Below, piece after piece: positions 8,375 through 17,034 of a stretch of DNA of 64,000 nt (position 1 is its first letter; each line of letters starts with the position of its first letter). The stretch covers positions 3,174,501-3,238,500 of the forward strand of contig NZ_FNLB01000006.1 in assembly GCF_900104145.1 (NCBI RefSeq). Direction: 5' to 3'. A model generated the notes under the pieces. It did no database searches, had not been told where the DNA came from, and saw only the letters and a list, made by a program, of their open reading frames with translations. The stretch comes from Pseudovibrio sp. Tun.PSC04-5.I4. Lineage in GTDB: Bacteria; Pseudomonadota; Alphaproteobacteria; Rhizobiales; Stappiaceae. A program made the position numbers and the translations under genes.

Positions 8375-8911
8375 TTAAAGATCGTTGGGATTCTTACGCT
8401 TGGCGATCCACCAGCTTCCGGATACCCGGCCTGCAACCAGCCAGTATATAAAACCTGCGATGAAGCCGGCTGATGCTGCAATTGAAGAGCCAGGGCGTAG
8501 ACCTTCTGTCGGATCGAGTGATGTTGAGGAGCTGGAGTAGGCAATGACGCTGCCTGCCTCATTGGTCGCGTAAAACAGATCCGTAGGCAGAGCACCACCA
8601 ATTCCCCACAGGACCAAAGCGATGATGCCGCCTGCTGCGACGTGGTAGATTACGCCTTTCCATTTCATGAGTTCGGCAAAGCCAATAGCAAATCCGCTTG
8701 GGATGAGGGAGAGCGCGCCTATAATGCTTGCAGAAACGGCGGTGCTCCACGTGATCGCTAACATCTGAATAATATCAGCTTCAGGGCCGCCTTGAATACT
8801 CAGGGTTTTAAAAAAGCCCCACGAGATGAAAAGACCTGCTGCAATGATTGCTAGTGAGAAACCAAGGGCGATACGGAGTAGCTGAATGAAAAGCTTGGTT
8901 CCATCGATCAC
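8375..8911 (-). CDS. Hypothetical four-helix membrane protein
   Basis: A 178-residue protein with about four hydrophobic segments: FIQLLRIALGFSLAIIAAGLF, SASIIGALSLIPSGFAIGF, HVAAGGIIALVLWGIGG and a C-terminal AGFIAGFIYWLVAG. A Ser-rich polar loop lies between helices 3 and 4, and the C-terminus is basic. GTG at 8911 with AAAGGA upstream is preferred; a TTG at 8959 would overlap the upstream gene by 35 nt. It directly follows a DUF457-like gene and is probably cotranscribed. I recognise no family. Confidence 0.6.
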   Translation of the reverse strand: MIDGTKLFIQLLRIALGFSLAIIAAGLFISWGFFKTLSIQGGPEADIIQMLAITWSTAVSASIIGALSLIPSGFAIGFAELMKWKGVIYHVAAGGIIALVLWGIGGALPTDLFYATNEAGSVIAYSSSSTSLDPTEGLRPGSSIAASAGFIAGFIYWLVAGRVSGSWWIAKRKNPNDL

Positions 8912-8924
8912 TGCTCTTAATCCT

Positions 8925-9425
8925 TTATCGTTGTGGGGTTCGGCTTTTCCAGAAAACAACAGCTGCCACTATGCAAATGATGACTTCAAATGCAAATGTC
9001 CAGTGTAAGACAAAGCTCCAGATATAGTTTTCATAGACAGCCGGTATTGTGATGAGCTCAATTTTCATTTGAGAAAAGGGAGCCATCCATAAAACTGGCG
9101 CCGCTATACTGTCCAATACCATATGCAGCATACTGCCAAAGCCGAGACCAAGGAGTGCAATGCTTAACCTCCTATGAAAACGGATTAAGAGTAGAGAAGT
9201 GATAATTACGATGACCCAAGTCACAGGCCAATGGGTAATATAGGACCTATGATGGGTGCTCTGACTATCGATCAGATAGAAATAAAACATATCGATATCA
9301 GGTAGGACTCCACCAATCGAAGTCCACAACACGATTGCTGCTGCGTCAATTTTATTGAGCTTCGCGCCTGCTTTGCCAAGCAAATAGCTGGCCGGTAAAT
9401 GAGCAATAAACACTTTAAAATCCAT
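8925..9425 (-). CDS. Putative membrane-bound metal-dependent hydrolase (YdjM/DUF457-like)
   Basis: A 166-residue protein with about four membrane segments. LPDIDMFYFYLID followed by STHHRSYITHW matches the D-x-D and HHRxxTH signature of the YdjM/DUF457 integral membrane hydrolase group, and HMVLDSI supplies a further His/Asp pair. Members are predicted metallo-hydrolases of the phospholipase C fold, but the substrate is unknown. The ATG at 9425 heads a likely two-gene unit with the four-helix protein downstream. Confidence 0.7.
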   Translation of the reverse strand: MDFKVFIAHLPASYLLGKAGAKLNKIDAAAIVLWTSIGGVLPDIDMFYFYLIDSQSTHHRSYITHWPVTWVIVIITSLLLIRFHRRLSIALLGLGFGSMLHMVLDSIAAPVLWMAPFSQMKIELITIPAVYENYIWSFVLHWTFAFEVIICIVAAVVFWKSRTPQR

Positions 9426-9485
9426 TGATATAACAATTGGATGGCAGCTTTAGCTAAAAGTGTGGCAAGAGTGAGTGGCTTTTGT

Positions 9486-9524
9486 GCAAAATAAAACCCG
9501 GGTACGTTTTCCCGCCCCGGGTTT
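9486..9524 (-). terminator. Terminator after rlmN
   Basis: Read on the minus strand, AACCCGGG and CCCGGGTT pair around a 13-nt loop and are followed by TTATTTT. It lies about 30 nt downstream of the rlmN stop. Confidence 0.8.
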
Positions 9525-9550
9525 CGTATTAGTAACATGAGATTTTGAAA

Positions 9551-10810
9551 TTATTGGGCCTTGCCTTCAGCCTGTGCTTTTTCAAGTGCTTCACGTTCTG
9601 TTTTACGAAGGCGTTCAGATGTCGATTTCAGCTGACCACATGCTGCGAAAATGTCCCGACCACGCGGTGTGCGGATTGGAGAGGCATATCCAGCTGCATT
9701 GACGACATCTGCAAAGCGTTCAATTTGTTCCCAGTCGGAACACTCGTACGGAGAGCCCGGCCATGGGTTGAACGGCAGCAGGTTGATTTTTGCAGGAATC
9801 CCAGCCAGCAGCTTCACCAGCTTCTTTGCATCCTGAAGGCTGTCGTTGACGTCCTTCAGCATCACATACTCAAACGTGATGCGCTTTGCGTTGGATACGC
9901 CTGGGTAATTACGGCAGGCATCAAGAAGTGTTTCCAGATTGTACTTCTTGTTGATTGGTACAAGCGTATTGCGCAGCTCATCGGTCACTGCGTGCAATGA
10001 GATTGCCAGCATACAGCCGATTTCATCACCAGTTCGTGCAATCCCCGGTGTAACGCCAGAGGTCGACAAGGTAATACGGCGCTTGGAAAGGGAAAGCCCA
10101 TCGCCATCAGATGCGATGAGGAGTGCCTTTTTGACGTTCTCGAAATTGTAGAGCGGCTCACCCATGCCCATCATCACGAGGTTCGTAATGCGGCGGCGGT
10201 TGGATGTGGACGCACCCAAACCACCTTCCGGTGCATCTGCATCCGGGAAGTCGTTGAGGAGATCTTTTGCCAGCATCAACTGAGCTAAGACTTCTTCTGC
10301 TGTGAGGTTGCGCACCAACATCTGAGTGCCGGTATGACAGAAGGTGCAGGTGAGGGTACAGCCAACCTGTGAAGAGATGCAGAGCGTGCCGCGATCCTCT
10401 TCAGGGATGTATACAGTTTCAACCTCAACTGGCTTGCCCGCACCGCGTGATGGGAACCGGAAGAGCCATTTACGCGTACCATCGACGGAGATCTGTTCTG
10501 TAACGATCTCAGGACGCCCAATGGTAAACGCAAACTCAAGCTTTGTCCGAAGGTCCTTCGAGACATTGCTCATTTTGCTGAAATCAGAAACGCCGCGCAC
10601 GTAGAGCCAATGCCACATTTGGTTGACGCGCATACGGATTTGGCGTTCAGGCACACCAGCTGTGGCAAGAGCTTTGCCAAGCTCCTCACGATTGAGGCCG
10701 ATAAGGGACGGCTTGTCCTCTACAATACGAGGTATTGCAGGAGTGGATTTTACTGCGCTGACTGCCGCGGGATCAGCGGAGTTGTGCGCGATGTCTAACG
10801 AAACCGCCAT
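9551..10810 (-). CDS. rlmN: Dual-specificity 23S rRNA/tRNA adenine-C2 methyltransferase
   Basis: A radical-SAM enzyme that methylates C2 of A2503 in 23S rRNA and A37 of some tRNAs, supporting decoding accuracy. The 419-residue protein has the N-terminal RlmN accessory region, the cluster cysteines in CTLTCTFC (151, 155 and 158), GMGEPLYNFENV, and a C-terminal segment with the conserved FAACGQL cysteine used in the methyl-transfer mechanism. The ATG at 10810 is chosen over a TTG two codons upstream. It is a monocistronic gene with a clear terminator. Confidence 0.96.
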   Translation of the reverse strand: MAVSLDIAHNSADPAAVSAVKSTPAIPRIVEDKPSLIGLNREELGKALATAGVPERQIRMRVNQMWHWLYVRGVSDFSKMSNVSKDLRTKLEFAFTIGRPEIVTEQISVDGTRKWLFRFPSRGAGKPVEVETVYIPEEDRGTLCISSQVGCTLTCTFCHTGTQMLVRNLTAEEVLAQLMLAKDLLNDFPDADAPEGGLGASTSNRRRITNLVMMGMGEPLYNFENVKKALLIASDGDGLSLSKRRITLSTSGVTPGIARTGDEIGCMLAISLHAVTDELRNTLVPINKKYNLETLLDACRNYPGVSNAKRITFEYVMLKDVNDSLQDAKKLVKLLAGIPAKINLLPFNPWPGSPYECSDWEQIERFADVVNAAGYASPIRTPRGRDIFAACGQLKSTSERLRKTEREALEKAQAEGKAQ

Positions 10811-11057
10811 GGTCAATTCACCAGTTGTTCTTAGATAGCTTGGGCTTTAAGCAGTCTTTCTTACAGGCGTATGAGCACCTGTTGCACCGCTGCTTTAAAA
10901 ATGCGAGAGGCGGTCGCCAGTAGCAACCGCCTACGTACTCGGCACGCTTATAGCCGAAATCGCGTAGTTTGAAAATCCCAGATCTGAAATTGCGCGGCGG
11001 CAAGCTGGCGCAGGCACAAAATCCTCTGAGATTTCAAACTTTTATGTAATCAACGCC

Positions 11058-11567
11058 CTATTTACAGGCGTTAGATGCGTCTCGAACAGCAGCAGTAATG
11101 CCGCTCAAAGAGAATTTGTAGGATGTTTGGGTGCCCCGTGTGGACTGTCCAAAAACAGACATGGCTCTGCCTGCTTTCATGGCGTCAACCAAACGCTTTT
11201 CTTCTGCAGCGTTTTGAACCCAAGCCCCATCACCTTTGGTGAACATGGTAAATTTCTGGCCGTCAATGTCGGCTGTTACCAAGGAGCCTGCTTTAAATGG
11301 GTAACCCACTATAAAGCTCGGTTCGCTGTTTACACCTTCACTTGGACGGGTAGAAACAAAGAAGAAGACCTCTCCATGATTTCTATCAGTCGGCAGTGAT
11401 TGTGTTGGTGCAGAAATGGCGTAACACACCTTTCCACCCGCTTGGGTGTTAAAGGTGTAGGTTGCCCAATCCTTGTTTTCTTTCAATAGGGCAGGAGACT
11501 GCGCATTTGCAGTCGCGCCCGAAATACCAAGAGCCATAATGGCAGTCATCAGGATACGTGCTTGCAT
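11058..11567 (-). CDS. Invasion-associated locus B (IalB) family periplasmic protein
   Basis: A 169-residue exported protein. A signal peptide (MQARILMTAIMALGISG, cleavage near ANAQS) precedes an IalB-like domain with the motif KVCYAIS, the segment RNHGEVFFFVSTRP and a C-terminal cysteine (SNACK). The name comes from Bartonella IalB, but the family is widespread in non-pathogenic alphaproteobacteria and has no settled role. GGAGAAG abuts the ATG at 11567. An open frame runs further upstream but is not signal-like. Confidence 0.85.
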   Translation of the reverse strand: MQARILMTAIMALGISGATANAQSPALLKENKDWATYTFNTQAGGKVCYAISAPTQSLPTDRNHGEVFFFVSTRPSEGVNSEPSFIVGYPFKAGSLVTADIDGQKFTMFTKGDGAWVQNAAEEKRLVDAMKAGRAMSVFGQSTRGTQTSYKFSLSGITAAVRDASNACK

Positions 11568-12147
11568 CTTCTCCAAACCGCGTTGCGTGCGACAAAATCT
11601 AAGATTCCGTGCAGAACCCATAAAACGTAATGTTAGGGTTACTTTAAAGATGGTTACAAAAGGGTTGATACCCCGTTTTAGCAGATGCAAAAAATATCTG
11701 CCAATGAACCTGTTAGCACATGCTGGCTACAGAAATCTGGCGGGAGTGTGGCACGATCCGCCATAATATCAAGCGTAGTGTTCCCAGGTGAACTTTGCTT
11801 TGTTCTGTAAACCTCAGTAGATATGTATGAACACTGAGAATTTGGCTTAAACTGCTAGTAACTAAGGTCTAATTGCAGTGAAAGGCATAGATTTTGGGTG
11901 TTTTCTCAAACTAAATACCGACAATTCACCCAGTAAAATATATGGGCATCTTTCCACATAGTGTGCACAGATTGAGAGAATATCTTATTTTTTATTCGCT
12001 CTTAGCGCATTTTTTTATGGGCGGAAAAATATTTACGAAAGAGCGAATAAAACTAAAAATTTAGCTAGGGTGGTTTCTATGAGGAGAAATAAAGGATGCC
12101 ACCTTTGGCCTTAGTTATTGAGATGGCGCGCCCTTATTACGAATCAC
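11568..12147. other. AT-rich intergenic region with a 14-bp inverted repeat
   Basis: No gene is supported in these 580 bases. The stretch is AT-rich and contains one strong long inverted repeat, listed separately at 11990-12052. A tiny 11-codon ATG frame at about 12079 is preceded by no ribosome site and is not called. The region separates the IalB-like gene from the TrmH-like gene; both are on the minus strand. Confidence 0.6.
11990..12052. repeat. 14-bp perfect inverted repeat, 35-nt spacer
   Basis: TTTTATTCGCTCTT (11990-12003) and AAGAGCGAATAAAA (12039-12052) are perfect reverse complements. The spacer is T-rich on one side. Neither strand has a terminator-like T tract after the stem. It could be an RNA hairpin, a pair of binding sites, or the ends of a vestigial element. 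Confidence 0.75.
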
Positions 12148-12708
12148 TCAGGATTTGCTTTCAAAGCCAGGGACTTTTCGCCCGGTTCTGAAAATTGGTG
12201 CACCATGAACATGTTCCAATAGTGGGTCTTTAGGAGCGCCCGCTGTGATGGAGCGTTCTGCATATTTACCGTGTGCTCTGTATCGATCGTACAAAACCAA
12301 TGCTGCTGCGACACCTACATTCAAACAGAATTTAGTTGGGATCTTCACTATGAAGTCACAACGGCTTTGCATTTCCTGTGAAAGGGAGCCGCGTTCCGGG
12401 CCCAGCACATAAGCAGCCTGAAGGGGGTGGCCGAAGCTTGGCAAGTCTATAGCGTCATCGGTCAGCTCAACACCAACTAGTTTACAGCCGCGCGGAAATT
12501 GCATGTCGCTGATCGAATTCCAAGCGAAATACGGCAGGTGATCCGGGCTTTTGGAGGTGTCCGCCTTCATGGCCTTACCAAGGCCTTTGATCTGTGCGTC
12601 TACGGTGAAGAAGTAGCTCGCTCCAAATGCGTGACCTGTCCGCATTAGTGTGCCAACATTCATGGATTTGGATAGCCCCTCAGAGCCGATAGCAAAAAAA
12701 CCGCGCAT
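12148..12708 (-). CDS. TrmH/SpoU-family RNA 2'-O-methyltransferase
   Basis: A 186-residue SPOUT-fold methyltransferase. The three family motifs are present: NVGTLMRTGHAFGA (motif 1), YVLGPERGSLS (motif 2) and VKIPTKFCLNVGVAAALVLYDR (motif 3, forming the knotted S-adenosylmethionine site). There is no N-terminal RNA-binding extension, so it is the short form; the target could be tRNA or rRNA. The usual SLN of motif 3 reads CLN here. Confidence 0.87.
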   Translation of the reverse strand: MRGFFAIGSEGLSKSMNVGTLMRTGHAFGASYFFTVDAQIKGLGKAMKADTSKSPDHLPYFAWNSISDMQFPRGCKLVGVELTDDAIDLPSFGHPLQAAYVLGPERGSLSQEMQSRCDFIVKIPTKFCLNVGVAAALVLYDRYRAHGKYAERSITAGAPKDPLLEHVHGAPIFRTGRKVPGFESKS

Positions 12709-12882
12709 GCCTTGGAATTCTCATTGTTGATGTTTGAGGCTACATACTCTCAACAATGGGTTTTCTGCAAGCCCAGAGGCGTAGGGCTCCGTCTTAACGT
12801 TGTTAAACTGACACCAATGACGGTTTTGAGGTTTGTTTTTGGGGTGTGCTAGGTTTCGAAGAGGAAAAGGGAGCCATAGCTC

Positions 12883-13858
12883 ATGAAAGCCGTTGTCTGC
12901 GAAAAACTTGGGTCGCCAAGTGATCTGGTTATTCGAGAATTGGAAGATCCTTCTGCGGGGCCGGGGAAAGTTCTCGTTCGCGTTGAAGCGGCGGCCTTGA
13001 ATTATTTTGATACGCTCCTCATTCAAGGCAAATACCAGTTTAAACCGGAATTACCGTTTTCGCCTGCTGGTGAGATGGCTGGTGTGGTTGAAGGTGTTGG
13101 TGAGGGCGTTACATCGTTTAAGGTTGGTGATCGGGTTGCTTCTTATACGAAGTGGGGCGCTGCTAAGGAGCTGTATGTTGCTCCTGAACATGAGCTGGTC
13201 GCTGTGCCTGATGAAGTTTCCCTAGAACATGCAGCTGGTGTTTTGATCACTTATGGCACTGCAATTCATGGATTGCGTGGGCGTGCCAATTTGCAAAAAA
13301 GCGAGACTGTTGCCGTTCTTGGTGCGTCCGGTGGGGCAGGGCAGGCGGCTGTTGAGGTTGCGAAGCTGATGGGGGCGAGGGTCATTGCCTGCGCTTCATC
13401 ACAGGATAAGCTCTTACATGCCAAAGCCTGTGGTGCTGATGAGTTGGTGAACTATTCTATAGGTGGGTTGAAGCAACGCCTAAAGGATCTCACCGGCGGT
13501 AAGGGGCTTGATGTTACCTATGACACCATTGGGGGTGATCATGCCGATGATGCATTGAGAGCTATGGGATGGCGTGGACGCTATCTCGTGGTTGGTTTTG
13601 CGGTCGGGTACAATTCAACAAATTCCGGCGAACCTAGCACTTCTTAAAGGCTGCGATATTCTCGGAGTGTTTTGGAGTGAGGCTGTTGTTCGGGAGCCGG
13701 AAGAGCATCGCAACGACTGCGCGCAACTGTTTGCATGGGTCGCGGAAGGCAAATTGAGGCCGCACATTTACGCAAAATACAGTTTGGAAGACATAGCCAA
13801 AGGATTGGAGGATATTTCCAGTCGCAGAGCTAAGGGCAAGGTTTTGTTGATACCATAA
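12883..13858 (+). pseudogene. NADPH:quinone oxidoreductase (zinc-independent MDR), frameshifted
   Basis: The first frame (12883-13647) gives an N-terminal GroES-like domain and a Rossmann NADPH site (LGASGGAGQAAVEVAKLMGA). It runs correctly to GRYLVVGFA and then into unrelated residues. The second frame (to 13858) continues with SGTIQQIPANLALLKGC and the normal C-terminus ending KGKVLLIP. Removing one G from GCGGTC near 13601-13603 restores a single protein of about 324 residues. The intact product would be a QOR-like reductase of enones or quinones. Either a recent frameshift or a sequencing error. Confidence 0.8.
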
Positions 13859-13863
13859 AGGAC

Positions 13864-13883
13864 GTGGGAGATTGCTCTCCCAC
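13864..13883. terminator. Hairpin between convergent quinone reductase and xthA
   Basis: GTGGGAGA and TCTCCCAC form a perfect 8-bp stem with a TTGC loop. There is no strong T tract on either side. Its position between two convergent genes suggests a shared transcription end. Confidence 0.5.
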
Positions 13884-13891
13884 TATCGAAA

Positions 13892-14695
13892 TTAGGCTTC
13901 CAGAATTGCAAGGACTGGTGCGTGGTCAGATGGTCTTTCCCAGCCGCGCGCGTCTCTTATAATCTGAACGTCTTTTGTGTGAGCAGCCGTTTCTGGTGTC
14001 ATCCATACGTGATCCAGTCGACGACCTTTGTTAGAGGTTGACCAGTCTTTTGCGCGGTAGCTCCACCATGTGTAGATCTTCTGATCTAATGGCATGTGCT
14101 TGCGCATGGTATCAACGTAGTTGCCTGCTTCTCGAACATCTTCGAGACGTTGGCATTCTAACGGCGTGTGGGAAACAACTTTCATGAGCTGTTTGTGGGA
14201 CCAGACGTCATTTTCATAAGGGGCGATGTTTAGATCGCCAACAACGACTGATTGGCCATCAAAGCTTTTAAAGTAGCTTTCCATTTCATCCAGAAACTGA
14301 AGTTTATGAGCGAACTTGTCGTTCTGTTCAGGGTCGGGAATGTCGCCACCAGCGGGCACATAGAAGTTATGGATGCGGACTTTGCCACCATTGAATGCAA
14401 CATCCGCTGCGATGTGACGCGTATCGCCCATCTCACAGAACTCTTTACGTTCCACATTTTCGAGTGGCAGGCGTGAGAGAAACGCTACGCCGTGGTAGCC
14501 TTTCTGACCGTGCACTTCGACGTGACGATAACCCAGCTTGTTAATCGCAGCAGTTGGAAAGCTGCCATCTGGACATTTGGTTTCCTGCAGGCACAGAACG
14601 TCTGGTGCGTGGTCGAGTAACATTTTCTCTACAATAGGAAGGCGGAGGCGGACTGAGTTAATGTTCCACGTAACAATTTTGAGGCGGTTCGTCAT
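13892..14695 (-). CDS. xthA: Exodeoxyribonuclease III family AP endonuclease
   Basis: Base-excision-repair nuclease that incises abasic sites and removes 3' blocking groups. The 267-residue protein has the family motifs TWNINSVR, LQETK (metal-binding Glu), VVGDLNIAP (Asp/Asn) and the C-terminal RPSDHAPV with the catalytic His. The ATG at 14695 gives normal length. Divergent from the proline-rich protein gene. Confidence 0.95.
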   Translation of the reverse strand: MTNRLKIVTWNINSVRLRLPIVEKMLLDHAPDVLCLQETKCPDGSFPTAAINKLGYRHVEVHGQKGYHGVAFLSRLPLENVERKEFCEMGDTRHIAADVAFNGGKVRIHNFYVPAGGDIPDPEQNDKFAHKLQFLDEMESYFKSFDGQSVVVGDLNIAPYENDVWSHKQLMKVVSHTPLECQRLEDVREAGNYVDTMRKHMPLDQKIYTWWSYRAKDWSTSNKGRRLDHVWMTPETAAHTKDVQIIRDARGWERPSDHAPVLAILEA

Positions 14696-14937
14696 TTGCG
14701 GATCTGTACCTGATTATGGGAATCACCCCTCGAACCTAAGGGTTAGGGGAGCTTCTGACCAGCAATAATCCGAGAGTTCCTCGGTTTTGTTCACGTTATA
14801 TTCTTGAAGATGAGTGCTAAATTGCGACTAAAACCCAATGTTTCGTGCTGGTTGCTTGTTAGCGCGATGGTGGCACTCTTTTCCTAAATATGCTGGGTGC
14901 AATTGTTGGCTGGCATTACGGTTAGGAAGAGTGACGC

Positions 14938-15348
14938 ATGAAACGCACTTTGATGATTGGGTGTTGTGTTGTAGCTGGCGTGTTGGCTCAAAGTGCAAGC
15001 AGCAACAGTCTCTCGACACGTTCTGGTTCAGTCGATTATCCCGGATTTCGTCATATACAGTTTAATGAACGTGGCGATATTATTCCGCCAATCAAGCCAT
15101 TAGACCGACCTGTTGAACCGGGGGATAGCTTGAGGCCAGGACAGGCACAGCCTTATTTACCTACAACTCGGGATGCTGATCACCCGACCTTCAACCCGCC
15201 TCCTGGTGCTTATCCGCCGGGATCTGCACGGCCGGGGTCATTGCCTCCGCCGTTGCCAGGGCCTTCTGGTCCTCTTCGTTCTGCTCCTCCAATTGTTGGT
15301 TTGCCGGGACCTGCCGGACCAGCGTCAGGACCTTCCTATGGACGGTGA
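14938..15348 (+). CDS. Proline-rich exported hypothetical protein
   Basis: A 136-residue protein with a short N-terminal signal-like segment (MKRTLMIGCCVVAGVLAQS) and a mature part made largely of Pro, Gly and Ser, with runs such as PPGAYPPGSARPGSLPPPLP. AGGAAGAGTGACGC precedes the ATG. It sits 25 nt before an SH3-domain protein that is also proline-rich, so both probably act in the cell envelope. I recognise no family; low-complexity composition prevents a functional call. Confidence 0.65.
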   Translation: MKRTLMIGCCVVAGVLAQSASSNSLSTRSGSVDYPGFRHIQFNERGDIIPPIKPLDRPVEPGDSLRPGQAQPYLPTTRDADHPTFNPPPGAYPPGSARPGSLPPPLPGPSGPLRSAPPIVGLPGPAGPASGPSYGR

Positions 15349-15373
15349 TCGTTTGTACAGCGCCAGGAGAATA

Positions 15374-15907
15374 ATGATGACGCGCTTGATGTGGGCACTT
15401 GTTGGCCTCGTTTTTCTAATGATGCTTATGTACGCGAATGATGCTTTTGCGCAGAGGGGGCATGCTGGGTATACGACGACCGGCGTGAATATGCGGACTG
15501 GTCCGGGAATAAGATACCCTGTGATCACGACAGTCCCTGCGGGCGGTGTTGTCTTCATCAGTTATTGCACTAAGAATGGAGCATGGTGCGATCTGACTTT
15601 TCGGGGTTCTCCAGGGTGGATTTCTGCGAAATACATTCGATATGGTGCTGAGGGGCCGTATTACTCGCGCGCGCTTCCTTATGTTGCGCCGTATATCGGT
15701 CTGCCCTTCGTGTATCGTCGTCATCAGGTTTATCCACGATACCCGCGCTGGAGACCTCAGCCCCGACGGCCTTACCCTCCACGGAGAATTCCGGCTTATC
15801 CGTTGCGGCCTGCTGATCCAATTGAAATACCCGCAATACCGCTGAGGCCTTCGCGGCCAGCCGCACCGCGGTCTATTCCGGCAACGCCACTGTCTCCTGC
15901 ACGGTGA
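15374..15907 (+). CDS. Exported bacterial SH3-domain protein with proline-rich tail
   Basis: A 177-residue protein. A signal peptide (MMTRLMWALVGLVFLMMLMY, cleavage after DAFA) precedes an SH3b domain of about 60 residues with the family pattern VNMRTGPGIRYPVITTVPAG and GSPGWISAKYI. A Pro/Arg/Tyr-rich tail contains three near-repeats of IPAxPLxP. SH3b domains usually bind peptidoglycan or peptides in the envelope. AGGAGAATA precedes the ATG; the frame is open upstream, but the signal peptide fixes this start. Confidence 0.8.
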   Translation: MMTRLMWALVGLVFLMMLMYANDAFAQRGHAGYTTTGVNMRTGPGIRYPVITTVPAGGVVFISYCTKNGAWCDLTFRGSPGWISAKYIRYGAEGPYYSRALPYVAPYIGLPFVYRRHQVYPRYPRWRPQPRRPYPPRRIPAYPLRPADPIEIPAIPLRPSRPAAPRSIPATPLSPAR

Positions 15908-15913
15908 GAGAAA

Positions 15914-15936
15914 GCTCGCGGATGATCTCCGCGAGC
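15914..15936 (-). terminator. Hairpin between the SH3 gene and the MBL hydrolase
   Basis: GCTCGCGGA and TCCGCGAGC form a perfect 9-bp stem with a 5-nt loop. On the minus strand it is followed by TTTCTCT, so it best serves the hydrolase transcript, though it lies between convergent genes. Confidence 0.7.
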
Positions 15937-15946
15937 CCGGATTGAG

Positions 15947-16927
15947 TTAGATTTTGTGCTGCCATGGGCTCTGGTGATAAGCGTAGGCATCTCCGATCCG
16001 GCGAACATGACCGAGACCCGGGAAAGCATGATGGATGCCGAGGACGGGTGTGCGATCTGATGAAACGCGATCCATTATCTTCCGGCGTGTTTGCCGTGCC
16101 ATTTCCTGATCTGTATCGAAGGCAATTGTCCAATCAGGATTTCCAAACTGTAAGGCAGAAGAGTTGACTGTATCTCCCCAGATGAGGACCTCCTCATTGT
16201 TGGAATGAATGCGTATTCCCATATGGCCGGGTGTGTGACCGGGCAAATGCACAGCATCAAAACCTTTCAGGAATTCACCGTCCTTTTCTACCAGTGTTGT
16301 TCGGTTTTTGTATGGGGCACTGTATGTCCGCGCGAGATCGAAGAAACCCTGAAGAGATTTTGGAGATTGAGACCTATAGCCATCATCATGCCAAAAATCG
16401 TAGTCCAGTTTATGAGTGATAAATTCGGCATTCGGGAAAAGCTTTTCGCCTGATTTTGTTGCCAATCCGCCAATGTGGTCTACGTGTAGATGAGTTAATA
16501 TGACGGTATCTACATCGGCAGCGTTGTAGCCTGCACGCTTCAAGTTTTGATGGAAGCGCCCAGCTGTGGGGCCAAGAAGGTCATCAGTTCCGGTATCTAT
16601 TACAATCAGTTTGTCGCCTGTGTTTGCAATAAACCCATTGACGGATATGGTCATTTTCTCCGTATTTGGGTCCCGGAAATTATGCTCAAGAGTATCTGCT
16701 GCCGTTTGTTGGTCAAATCCGGTGACCAGTGCAGGGTCTAGCGCGAGATAGCCATCCAGAATAGCTGAGACTTCTATGTCTCCGACGTTGAAACGGTAGA
16801 TGCCGGGCACTTGGCTACCAAGTTTTGGGGCCGCCGAATAAACGGAGGAAGAAAGAACCGGTGTTATTGCTGCTGCACCTGCAATTGCGGCGGTTCTGGA
16901 AAAAAATGAACGACGAGTAATTGGCAT
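15947..16927 (-). CDS. Exported metallo-beta-lactamase-fold hydrolase
   Basis: A 326-residue MBL-fold protein. The N-terminus MPITRRSFFSRTAAIAGAAA carries a twin-arginine signal, so a folded metalloenzyme is sent to the periplasm. The metal motif HLHVDHIGG follows IDTGTDD, with later ligands in LPGHTPGH, WGDTVNSS and the C-terminal GIHHAFPGLGH. It may be a lactonase or similar hydrolase; substrate unknown. AAGGA precedes the ATG at 16927. Divergent from a LysR regulator across a 107-bp region with clustered palindromes. Confidence 0.87.
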   Translation of the reverse strand: MPITRRSFFSRTAAIAGAAAITPVLSSSVYSAAPKLGSQVPGIYRFNVGDIEVSAILDGYLALDPALVTGFDQQTAADTLEHNFRDPNTEKMTISVNGFIANTGDKLIVIDTGTDDLLGPTAGRFHQNLKRAGYNAADVDTVILTHLHVDHIGGLATKSGEKLFPNAEFITHKLDYDFWHDDGYRSQSPKSLQGFFDLARTYSAPYKNRTTLVEKDGEFLKGFDAVHLPGHTPGHMGIRIHSNNEEVLIWGDTVNSSALQFGNPDWTIAFDTDQEMARQTRRKIMDRVSSDRTPVLGIHHAFPGLGHVRRIGDAYAYHQSPWQHKI

Positions 16928-16953
16928 CTTGGGGTCCTTAATATTGGGTGATG

Positions 16954-17026
16954 AGTGCAATATTGTTGGTCTTGCACTGGAAGTGCAGAGGCCTGACCCT
17001 TATCTTGGACATAAGCAGTGCTTATG
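16954..17026. promoter_or_regulatory. Operator cluster between the MBL hydrolase and lysR
   Basis: AGTGCAA (16954-16960) is inverted as TTGCACT (16972-16978). TGCACT (16973-16978) is inverted again as AGTGCA (16982-16987). CATAAGCAGTGCTTATG (17010-17026) is a palindrome with 8-bp perfect arms. Such stacked sites in a divergent promoter fit a LysR activator that represses itself. Confidence 0.6.
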
Positions 17027-17034
17027 GGGTTGAG

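Noticed and set aside
10818..11003. 61-codon minus-strand frame between rlmN and the IalB gene
   Set aside because: Odd composition and no ribosome site; the stretch contains an AGGCGGT/ACCGCCT inverted repeat (10908-10932) that fits a transcription end better.
14770..14788. CCGAG/CTCGG hairpin followed by TTTT
   Set aside because: Only 5 bp, and no plus-strand transcript is expected to end there.
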